A DNA stretch of 12,419 bases from Alphaproteobacteria bacterium (lineage in GTDB: Bacteria; Pseudomonadota; Alphaproteobacteria; ATCC43930; CGMCC-115725), in contig JASHTP010000272.1 in assembly GCA_030040495.1 (NCBI GenBank), positions 1-12,419 of the forward strand. The letters run 5' to 3'. Position 1 is the stretch's first letter, and every line of letters starts with the position of its first letter. The notes beneath the pieces were generated by a model. The model saw only the letters and a program-made list of their open reading frames with translations, searched no databases and was not told the DNA's origin. This document shows, piece by piece, positions 1 to 5,510 of the stretch. A program made the position numbers and the translations under genes.

Positions 1-1
1 C

Positions 2-241
2 CACGAAGCGGGCGATGATGCCGGTCATCCGAGCAACGCCGACCAGCTCGTCGACTGTATCTGCTGGCACCTCAAGGCGGGAAATTTCGAGCTGTCGCTC
101 GACGCCACCGGCAAAATCACCGTGACGATTCAGCTCGACCTCGACGCGACGAACCCGAAGGCCAAGACGAATTGGCGGGTGGCCGGCACGCTCGACACGA
201 ACGGCAAGCTCTATGTGCGCCATTGCGGTCCGGGCGGGTGA
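2..241 (+). CDS. C-terminal end of an unidentified protein (5' end outside window)
   Basis: An open frame enters from the left edge and runs 79 codons without interruption to a TGA at 239-241. No start is visible, so the N-terminus lies outside the window. The codons show the strong G/C third-position preference of the neighbouring genes, which supports real coding. The visible protein begins HEAGDDAGHPSNADQLVDC and ends YVRHCGPGG. It contains alternating hydrophobic stretches (FELSLDATGKITVTIQLDLD, then WRVAGTLDTNGKLYVRHC) that look like a small beta-rich C-terminal domain with three cysteines. I do not recognise the family. The gene points toward the T6SS-linked minus-strand genes and converges on the last of them with 39 bp between stop codons. 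It is therefore not part of that operon, although it could still be functionally related. Coding status is fairly safe; function is unknown. Confidence 0.6.
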   Translation, partial: HEAGDDAGHPSNADQLVDCICWHLKAGNFELSLDATGKITVTIQLDLDATNPKAKTNWRVAGTLDTNGKLYVRHCGPGG

Positions 242-260
242 CGCCGCGCTTTCCCATCGA

Positions 261-302
261 CGCGAGCGCCGGCCGCACCGTCACTTGGTGCTGGCGCTCG
301 CG
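261..302. terminator. Compound hairpin at convergent gene ends, candidate bidirectional terminator
   Basis: A perfect 10-bp inverted repeat (CGCGAGCGCC at 261-270, GGCGCTCGCG at 293-302) encloses a second 5-bp repeat (GCACC at 275-279, GGTGC at 287-291) with a 7-base loop. The structure begins 20 bp after the plus-strand gene's stop at 241. It overlaps the last codons and stop of the minus-strand GNAT-like gene (stop at 281-283). Its position between two converging genes suits a shared terminator. It lacks a clear T-run on either strand, so it is not a canonical intrinsic terminator. Confidence 0.4.
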
Positions 303-952
303 TAGGATTTCTGCTTCACCGTCGCGGTGACGCCGTACATGTCGTCGCACAGGTTGCTGAATTTCGCGAAGCCCATCTTCTCGTAGAAGCCGACGGCGTC
401 CGGGACCGAGCTCCAGACGATGATGTGATCGATGTGCCTCCGCTCGGCGAGGCAGGCGAGCATATAGACGCAGGCCGCGCCGGTGCCGGGGATGTAACGC
501 ACGTCGTTCTCGATATGGTTCAGCGCGACGCAGAGCGCACTCGCGTCGAGGTTCGGTTTCGCCGGCCGCAGATAGTCCCAGGTTTCCCATTCGCCGAGCG
601 AGCAGATGCGGAAATCGACGTCGCCCAGCCTTTGCACGTGCTCGCCCTGCTTCTGCGACCAGACTTTGCGAAAGCATTCCAGCGTGCCGGCCTTGGACGA
701 GCTCCATTTGACCACGACGGTGGAGCTTCCGACGGTGACCGTGTCCGCGGACGAGGGCGCGCTCGTCGTCGCCGGGCTCGACGCTTCCATCCGCTGCAGG
801 ATGCGCCCATGACGCGGCGCTCGGGCGACCGGCGGCGCCGGCACGCCGCTCTTGCGTGCGGGGGTCTTCGCTTGCAGTGAGGGCGGTGCTACCGGCCGCG
901 CCGGCGCGCGCTTCGACCAGTTGACCGTCGGCGGGGCAAATCGCTTCGCCAA
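281..952 (-). CDS. GNAT-like acetyltransferase with proline-rich N-terminal extension
   Basis: This 223-residue protein carries a GNAT-like signature in its C-terminal third. RYIPGTGAA (152-160) resembles motif A (R-x-x-G-x-G/A), the acetyl-CoA pyrophosphate loop. AVGFYEKMGF (186-195) is a typical GNAT motif B, so an acyl-CoA-dependent transferase is likely; the substrate is unknown. Residues 1-70 form a low-complexity leader rich in Pro, Ala, Lys and Arg. It opens with KRFAPPTV, nearly identical to the start of the hydrolase-like gene at 1464-2015, and carries GRILQR at 49-54. The start is TTG at 950-952: an in-frame TGA lies only 9 nt upstream and the next Met is residue 55, which would discard the shared leader. 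No good Shine-Dalgarno is visible, so translation probably depends on the gene upstream. There is no signal peptide. It is the last gene of the cassette and could be an effector, a modifier of effectors, or an immunity factor. GNAT assignment is moderate; role is speculative. Confidence 0.65.
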   Translation of the reverse strand: MAKRFAPPTVNWSKRAPARPVAPPSLQAKTPARKSGVPAPPVARAPRHGRILQRMEASSPATTSAPSSADTVTVGSSTVVVKWSSSKAGTLECFRKVWSQKQGEHVQRLGDVDFRICSLGEWETWDYLRPAKPNLDASALCVALNHIENDVRYIPGTGAACVYMLACLAERRHIDHIIVWSSVPDAVGFYEKMGFAKFSNLCDDMYGVTATVKQKSYASASTK

Positions 953-961
953 GGACGCGGT

Positions 962-1453
962 TCAGCGCACCATCATCGGCTGTGCCGCGGCGCGCTGGCC
1001 CATGCGGTCGGCTTCGGCTTCGAGGCCGGGATCCTGCACCACGGCGATGCCGGCGCCGAAGGGATTGCGCACCCTGCCCTGCCGCTGCTGCACCACATGG
1101 GCGAGCTCGTGGCCGAGCAGCTGCTGGCCGCGCGGGCTCGCCGGGTCGTACTGGCCGGGCGCGAAATAGATGTTGGAGCCGAGGGTGAAGGCGAGAGCGC
1201 CGATCGCCGGCGCCTCGGGCCCGACATGGACGCGCACATCGGCGAAGTTCGCGCCGAAGACGCTTTCCATCTTCTGCTGCAGCGCTTCCGGCAGGGGCCG
1301 CCCCATGCCGCCGCGGCCGACATGCTGGAGATTGTCGGGCAGCGGCATGGCGTTGTTCTGCATCTGCGGCTGCGCCGCCTTGCGCTGCATGGCCGCGCCG
1401 AGCCGCGGGCGGCCGCCTTGGAAATAGCCTTGGATGACGCGGGCGGAGCTCAT
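962..1453 (-). CDS. DUF4157-domain protein with HExxH metallopeptidase-like motif
   Basis: This 163-residue protein matches the DUF4157 family. The hallmark is LLGHELAHVVQQ, with HELAH at 115-119, preceded by DVRVHVGPEA (72-81) and IYFAPGQYDP (95-104). A later acidic EAEADRMG (145-152) could supply a third zinc ligand. In established usage DUF4157 is a putative zinc-peptidase fold, often found in polymorphic-toxin-like proteins and around contractile injection systems. Its activity is poorly defined. The 35 or so N-terminal residues are a Gln-rich leader beginning MSSARVIQGYFQGG. The ATG at 1451-1453 was chosen because a GAGAGGA Shine-Dalgarno lies 5 nt upstream; longer in-frame extensions run through the preceding gene in another frame. 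The gene starts 10 nt after the hydrolase-like gene and ends 9 nt before the GNAT-like gene, in the same reading frame as the latter. No toxin domain follows, so this is a stand-alone DUF4157. It could be a T6SS cargo, an effector-processing protease or an accessory protein. Confidence 0.85.
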   Translation of the reverse strand: MSSARVIQGYFQGGRPRLGAAMQRKAAQPQMQNNAMPLPDNLQHVGRGGMGRPLPEALQQKMESVFGANFADVRVHVGPEAPAIGALAFTLGSNIYFAPGQYDPASPRGQQLLGHELAHVVQQRQGRVRNPFGAGIAVVQDPGLEAEADRMGQRAAAQPMMVR

Positions 1454-1463
1454 CGCTGTCCTC

Positions 1464-2015
1464 TCAACGCTTGGGCGGCTTGATGCCGGGCTGGGCCAAC
1501 TGGCCGTACATCTGCTGCGGCCGGCGCACGCCGCCGCCGGGCAAGGCGTCGATCCTGGCAGCGCGCAGCACGTCGGTGGCGAAGCTCGAGCATTGCCGGC
1601 GCGCCAGGCTGAAATCCGGTGTGTGCGCCTTATACTCCGCGACCTTGGCCAGCGCCGCTCGCGCCTGCTCGGCGCTGACGTCGAAGCTGCGGGTGCGCAC
1701 GCCCGGCTTGGCAAAGGCATTGTCGTCGGCATGGACGCGGCCTTTGACGCCGGCGGTCAGCCTCGGCAGGTCGCGGCGCGGGTCGAGACGGTCGTAGCTC
1801 GCCGGTGAGAAGCCGAAGGCCTGGCGTCGGCCGCTGGGGTCTTGGACCGCGACGAAGCTGTGTCCGGCAAGCTCCGGCGGCAGGCCGCGGCTGTCCGGAC
1901 CTTGATGCAAATAAGAGCCCACGGTGATGCGATAGCCGCCGCCCCGCTTCTGGGCCGCCGCCGGCTGACGCGGCGGCGGCACCGCGGGCGGCGCGAATCG
2001 CTTCGATTGGGTCAT
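1464..2015 (-). CDS. Putative permuted papain-like (NlpC/P60-type) thiol hydrolase, candidate T6SS effector
   Basis: This 183-residue protein has its candidate catalytic residues in the order His then Cys. GHSFVAVQ places His52 early, and RRQCSSFATDVLRAARID (139-156) places Cys142 before a helix. That order and the C-x-x-F-A-x-D-V-L-R-A-A pattern resemble circularly permuted NlpC/P60, LRAT and papain-like hydrolases. Those families cleave peptide, amide or ester bonds, and several T6SS peptidoglycan amidases share the wider fold. The start is the ATG at 2013-2015, preceded by GGTGAGG. It gives an N-terminus MTQSKRFAPPAV whose KRFAPP matches the start of the GNAT-like protein at 281-952. A longer in-frame start at 2075 would add 20 residues unlike that conserved leader. 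A Pro-rich linker (residues 9-24) follows. There is no signal peptide. It lies 79 nt after tssG on the same strand. Family assignment rests on motif pattern only; a structural or unknown role cannot be excluded. Confidence 0.6.
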   Translation of the reverse strand: MTQSKRFAPPAVPPPRQPAAAQKRGGGYRITVGSYLHQGPDSRGLPPELAGHSFVAVQDPSGRRQAFGFSPASYDRLDPRRDLPRLTAGVKGRVHADDNAFAKPGVRTRSFDVSAEQARAALAKVAEYKAHTPDFSLARRQCSSFATDVLRAARIDALPGGGVRRPQQMYGQLAQPGIKPPKR

Positions 2016-2035
2016 CGCCTCACCATCCCGCAGGG

Positions 2036-2050
2036 AGACCGCCACGGTCT
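2036..2050 (-). promoter_or_regulatory. Small inverted repeat in the tssG to hydrolase gap
   Basis: The 79-bp gap between the tssG stop and the hydrolase-like gene contains a 6-bp perfect stem (AGACCG / CGGTCT) with a 3-base loop, about 20 nt upstream of the start codon. I see no convincing promoter in this gap. The hairpin may affect read-through or translation from the tssG transcript, or may be incidental in GC-rich DNA. Confidence 0.2.
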
Positions 2051-2094
2051 TAACACAGGCGGTGGTTGGAGGCAAATGGCCTGGGCCTGTCGCC

Positions 2095-3129
2095 TCATCC
2101 CGCGAGCGCCGCGACGCCGCGGGCGAGGAGCAGTTCGGCCGGGCGGGTTCGCGGCCGCGTCGTCAGGAAGCTGGTCCAGCCGAGCTTGGCGCCGTGCCGG
2201 CGGCCGAGCCGGCTTTCCGGCACCTCCTCGGCGCGCAGCACCAGCCGGTATTCCGGCTCGAGCGGGCTTTCGGAGTAGAAGCCCACCAGCGCCTGCAGCC
2301 TTCGGTGCGCGTTGCCGTCGGGCAGGAACTCGCGAAACCGGTGAAAGCCGAGCGGCCCCAGCACCAGGCGGATGCCGGCCTGCTGGTCCCAGGCGCGGCG
2401 GCCGAGGACCGCGCCCTGGCCGAGTGCGTTGTTGCAACCGCCGGAGCCAATCCTGGTCTGCTCGGCGGGATCGATGGCAAGCCAGCGCCCCTCCAGCGCC
2501 ACCCCCCTCACCGGCACGCCGAAATAGTCCGCCAGCAGCCGCTCGAGCCCATGCAGGCTGCGCGGCGCCTGCGCCAGGAGCCCGGCATAGTGCAGCAGCG
2601 CGCGGTCCGGCAACGGCATGCGCCCGCGCAGCCCCGACGTCGCCAGGCCGACGAGCGCGAAGAGGTAGAGCGCGAAGGAGCTGTCGCCGGGCGTGCCGCG
2701 GGTGAGGCTCAGCCGATGCCGGGCGCGGGCGCGGTAGAAGAGCGAGACCAGCCGATGGTTGAAGACGTCGAGAAAATCGCGGCCGGCGGTGTCGCCGCGC
2801 CGCGTCCGCGCCAGGACGTGCTCGCTGAGCGGCGGCGGCAGCGGGCCGAAGCCGCCGGCCAGCCCCATGAAGTTAACCAGCATCTTCGGGGCCTCGCCGG
2901 GCTTGGCGCCGAGCGTGAGCCGGTCGATCTCGCTCGCCGGGAAACCCGCCATCAGGCTCGAGCGGAAGCGCACCGGCTCGGGGCGGATGCCGCTGGTCTC
3001 GCCGACGCGCACCGCGCGCGGCAGCAGGCGCTCGAGCAGATAGACCGCCTGGAAGAAGTCGAAGCGCCAAGGCTCGGCGAAGAGCTGCTCGGCTACAGCA
3101 CGATCCGTTCGCCAGCCAAAGGTGGCCAT
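2095..3129 (-). CDS. tssG: T6SS baseplate subunit TssG
   Basis: This 344-residue protein matches TssG (ImpH/VasB, formerly DUF1305). TssG joins TssF and TssE in the cytoplasmic baseplate wedges that dock on the envelope complex. The N-terminus WRTDRAVAEQLFAEPWRFDFFQAVYLLERLL is the characteristic start of the family, with the F-D-F-F-Q-A-V element near residues 23-29. The near-terminal LGWTSFL (about 316-322) matches the conserved LGWTSWL motif. Length is within the usual 300-360 range. The ATG at 3127-3129 lies 37 nt inside the 3' end of tssF, implying translational coupling. A much longer in-frame extension toward 3495 is only a shadow of tssF. A 22-residue Arg/Ala/Leu-rich tail follows the LGWTSFL motif. 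Identification is secure from motifs plus position next to tssF. Confidence 0.95.
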   Translation of the reverse strand: MATFGWRTDRAVAEQLFAEPWRFDFFQAVYLLERLLPRAVRVGETSGIRPEPVRFRSSLMAGFPASEIDRLTLGAKPGEAPKMLVNFMGLAGGFGPLPPPLSEHVLARTRRGDTAGRDFLDVFNHRLVSLFYRARARHRLSLTRGTPGDSSFALYLFALVGLATSGLRGRMPLPDRALLHYAGLLAQAPRSLHGLERLLADYFGVPVRGVALEGRWLAIDPAEQTRIGSGGCNNALGQGAVLGRRAWDQQAGIRLVLGPLGFHRFREFLPDGNAHRRLQALVGFYSESPLEPEYRLVLRAEEVPESRLGRRHGAKLGWTSFLTTRPRTRPAELLLARGVAALAG

Positions 3130-4922
3130 GTCTTCCAGATCCCGTCGCGTTGCGCACTCGTCAGCACGAGCTCGATGAAGCTGTTGGCGGCGGCGTAGAG
3201 CCCGAAGAAGCGGCTCAGCACCGCGGCGAGGACGAAGGCGTTGGCGCCGACATAGAGCGTCTCGTCGACGCCGAGCGTGACTTGGACGCCGCGGCAGAAG
3301 CCGCGCCAACCTTCGCTGCCGATGCGCCGAACCACCGGGCGGCTCGAAAGCGAGCGCAGGCCTTGGATCTGCTTGTCGACGGTGCCGCCCTCGATCCCGG
3401 CATAGAGCCGCAGCACCTCGCGCAGCGCAGTGAGCCCCTGCTCGCCGCCGCCCAGCGACAGCTGGTTGAGCGAGAGGTGCGAAATGAGCCGCCACAGCGT
3501 GTCGCCGGCCAGCGGCGGCGTGATCTGGCGCGTCGGCTTGGTGAGGCAGGCGACGCCGGAGATCGGTGCATCGATCTCGATCTCGAGCCTTGTCTCCGGC
3601 GCGATGTGCTCGGCGAGACCGCGGTTGGTGGCGAGCGTGTGGGCGAAGACCGTCTGCGAGGGCGGCCGCGTCGGCGTGAAGTCGAGATCGAGGAACGACA
3701 GCAGCACGTCGGTGCCCGGCATGTCGGCGCGCCCGGTGGGCTGGCGCCGCGCCGTCCAGAACGCGCTGCGGCGGCTCATCGAGGTGTGATGGTCGTAGGA
3801 GAAATAGGGCTGGAAGGTGCGGCTGTCGTCGGCCAGGTCCGAGGTCGCCGAGACCTTGACGATCGAATGGATCTCGGTGCTCCGCTCCCAGCGATTGTCC
3901 GGCGTCAGCAGATATTCGGTCTTGGTCTGGTCGAGGCGGATCGGCTCGGTCGTCTTCGGAAAGAGATTGACGATCGGCGTCGCGCCGAGCGCAAAGCTGC
4001 GCCGGTTGATGCCGAGGCGGCGCTGCGGGCTGGTGCGCAGCAGGAACAGCAGATCGACCATCTTGTGCGGGCCGAGCGGCGGCAGCCGCGCCAAGTCGAA
4101 GAAATGGAACTTGTCGGGGAAGGTGAAATATTCCTGGATCAGGCGGTATCCGAGATGCGCGTTGCCGGGATAGGGCAGCAGCCCGTCCTCGGCGGCGAAG
4201 CCCACCGCCTCCACCGACGTCGCCGGCAGGTTCAGGCTCGGCGCCTTCTTCCCTTCAGGCATGACGGCGACGCCGACCAGCTCGTTGAACAGCAGCTCGT
4301 AGATGGCGCCGGCCGCGCCCGGCTCCGCGCGGATGAAGAAGCGCAGGCTCGGCGGCACCACGTCGGCGAAGCTCCACTGGCCCTGGCACTGCAGCCTGAG
4401 GCGCAGCACCGCAGCGACGTCGGCCACGCTATCGAGGAAATCGTAGTCCGCCGCCGGCTGGAGCTCGGCATTGGCGACCTCGACCGGCCACAGCGTCACC
4501 GGATAGCCGGTGCGGAAACGGCAGGTCAGCCGGTCGCGGTGCGGACCGGCGGTCTCGGCGAAGACCGCGGTCTGGCGCGGGATGACGAAGCCCTGCGCCG
4601 CGCGCGCCTGGGCGGCGTCGACGGCGAAATGCGCCACCGCCATCGACGGCACCGGCGCCACCAGGTGCGGATAGAGCACCTGGAGCAACGCGGTCGGGAT
4701 CTCGGGAAACTCGCTGTCGATGTTGCGCTGCAGCCGCGCGGTGAGAAAGGCGAAGGATTCGAGCAGCCGCTCGATATGCGGATCCTGCGATTCCGCGCCG
4801 CCATATTCGAGCCGGTTGGCGACCTTGGGGTAGCGCTGCGCGAACTCGACGCCGCGATGGCGGAGATAGGCGAGCTCGCGCTGGTAGTAGGCGAGGATGT
4901 CGTCGAGCGCGTCACTCGCCAT
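3093..4922 (-). CDS. tssF: T6SS baseplate subunit TssF
   Basis: This roughly 609-residue protein is TssF (ImpG/VasA, formerly DUF879), the largest baseplate wedge subunit and a partner of TssG and TssK. The N-terminal segment is diagnostic: LAYYQRELAYLRHRGVEFA followed by YPKVANRLEYGG, DPHIERLLESFAFLTARLQ and EIPTALLQVLYPHLVAPVPS. The C-terminus (about the last 130 residues) contains GGGEQGLTALREVLRLY, the RRIGSEGW region and FVLAAVLSRFFGLYAAANSF, all familiar in this family. Two starts are possible. The ATG at 4920-4922 has a weak GAGA 8 nt upstream and overlaps tssE by 11 nt. The ATG at 4938-4940 adds six residues and has no visible Shine-Dalgarno. I prefer the former. The gene overlaps tssE at its start and tssG at its end, as expected for a coupled baseplate operon. 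Confidence 0.96.
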   Translation of the reverse strand: MASDALDDILAYYQRELAYLRHRGVEFAQRYPKVANRLEYGGAESQDPHIERLLESFAFLTARLQRNIDSEFPEIPTALLQVLYPHLVAPVPSMAVAHFAVDAAQARAAQGFVIPRQTAVFAETAGPHRDRLTCRFRTGYPVTLWPVEVANAELQPAADYDFLDSVADVAAVLRLRLQCQGQWSFADVVPPSLRFFIRAEPGAAGAIYELLFNELVGVAVMPEGKKAPSLNLPATSVEAVGFAAEDGLLPYPGNAHLGYRLIQEYFTFPDKFHFFDLARLPPLGPHKMVDLLFLLRTSPQRRLGINRRSFALGATPIVNLFPKTTEPIRLDQTKTEYLLTPDNRWERSTEIHSIVKVSATSDLADDSRTFQPYFSYDHHTSMSRRSAFWTARRQPTGRADMPGTDVLLSFLDLDFTPTRPPSQTVFAHTLATNRGLAEHIAPETRLEIEIDAPISGVACLTKPTRQITPPLAGDTLWRLISHLSLNQLSLGGGEQGLTALREVLRLYAGIEGGTVDKQIQGLRSLSSRPVVRRIGSEGWRGFCRGVQVTLGVDETLYVGANAFVLAAVLSRFFGLYAAANSFIELVLTSAQRDGIWKTWPPLAGERIVL

Positions 4923-5382
4923 GATGCTGGTCTCTGCCATGGACCGAGACGGCGAAGGAGATCGGCTCGATCATCGCGCCGAGCCGGAGATCGCCGTCGA
5001 CATGGACGGTGAGCGCGTCGTTGGTCGGCACGTTGCGCTCGACGCGGACGCGCGGATTGGCGAGCCGCGGCTCGTAGGCCTCGACGGCGCGCCGCACCGC
5101 CTCGATCAGCTTGGTCTCGCTGTCGAAATCGCGCGGGCCGAACAGCGAGAGGTCGGGAATGCCGTAATCAACCGTGCTGCGCGCGCGGTCGGCGAGGACG
5201 TCCGCCGACACCGGGGCGCGCGTGTTGAGCAGGCGGTCGAGCTCGCGCGCCACGGACTGGCGCAGCTCGTCCGGCGTCAGGATGCGCAGCGGCTGCGGCT
5301 CGGTGTCGACGGCGGGATCGAGATCGGTGAGCCGCTCGAACAGCAGCGCGGGCGCGCCCGAAACGTACCGCGGGTCGCTCAT
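4912..5382 (-). CDS. tssE: T6SS baseplate subunit TssE (gp25/lysozyme-like)
   Basis: This 156-residue protein is TssE, the homologue of phage T4 gp25, which connects the baseplate to the first sheath ring. The conserved core is visible as RSTVDYGIPDLS (68-79), then ETKLIEAVRRAVEAYEPRLANPRV (89-112), including the A-Y-E-P-R-L element. LLFERL near residues 13-18 is the usual N-terminal helix. C-terminal residues after about 145 (HGRDQHHGE) are unlike typical TssE and may be a small extension caused by the overlap with tssF. The ATG at 5380-5382 has no clear Shine-Dalgarno; the sequence upstream is a run of alternating C and G. A 128-bp gap with hairpins separates this gene from hcp, so expression may be lower than for the sheath and tube genes. 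Identification is secure. Confidence 0.95.
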   Translation of the reverse strand: MSDPRYVSGAPALLFERLTDLDPAVDTEPQPLRILTPDELRQSVARELDRLLNTRAPVSADVLADRARSTVDYGIPDLSLFGPRDFDSETKLIEAVRRAVEAYEPRLANPRVRVERNVPTNDALTVHVDGDLRLGAMIEPISFAVSVHGRDQHHGE

Positions 5383-5422
5383 GCCGGCGCGCGCGCGCCA
5401 GCGCGCGGCGCAGGCGGCGTCA

Positions 5423-5441
5423 GCGATTGCGCAGCAATCGC
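5423..5441. repeat. Perfect 8-bp hairpin with GCA loop between hcp and tssE
   Basis: GCGATTGC (5423-5430), a GCA loop and GCAATCGC (5434-5441) form a perfect stem-loop on either strand. It lies about 40 bp upstream of the tssE start. No T-run follows it on the minus strand, so a simple intrinsic terminator is unlikely. With the second hairpin at 5489-5509 it may lower tssE-F-G mRNA relative to hcp, or it may be a dispersed palindromic element. Confidence 0.45.
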
Positions 5442-5488
5442 GGGAACCGCACCGTGCGGACTAGCCGCCCACATCGTCCCCTCGCCCT

Positions 5489-5509
5489 CCCTCTCCCGCA
5501 GGGAGAGGG
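5489..5509 (-). promoter_or_regulatory. Strong hairpin directly after hcp stop, REP-like or attenuator
   Basis: CCCTCTCCC (5489-5497), a GCA loop and GGGAGAGGG (5501-5509) form a perfect 9-bp GC-rich stem. On the transcribed strand it begins one base after the hcp TAA (5511-5513). There is no following U-tract. A stem at this place would protect the hcp mRNA 3' end from exonucleases, partly terminate transcription, or both, which suits a gene whose product is needed in large excess. Similar CCCTCTCCC/GGGAGAGGG palindromes are, from general knowledge, frequent between genes in alphaproteobacteria, so it may be a dispersed repeat. Confidence 0.5.
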
Positions 5510-5510
5510 C

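Noticed and set aside
425..880. 151-codon plus-strand frame opposite the GNAT-like gene
   Set aside because: The minus-strand frame carries a clear GNAT motif B and the shared KRFAPP leader. The plus frame ends in Arg-rich low-complexity sequence and has no support.
962..1453. Reading the locus as an extracellular contractile injection system because of DUF4157
   Set aside because: tssA, tssB, tssC, tssE, tssF, tssG, tssM and hcp are all present as typical T6SS genes. TssM in particular marks a membrane-anchored T6SS rather than a released particle.
1454..1732. Longer N-terminus for the DUF4157 gene
   Set aside because: The extension overlaps the hydrolase-like gene in another frame and reads as Arg/Ser/Ala-rich nonsense. 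The ATG at 1453 has a good GAGAGGA site.
3150..5012. 620-codon open frame on the plus strand opposite tssF
   Set aside because: It is antisense to the well-conserved tssF. Its product is dominated by Arg, Ala, Glu and Gly with no recognisable motif, as expected for a shadow frame in GC-rich coding DNA.
5447..5459. Third small palindrome CCGCA-CCG-TGCGG in the hcp-tssE gap
   Set aside because: Only a 5-bp stem, a size expected by chance in such GC-rich sequence.
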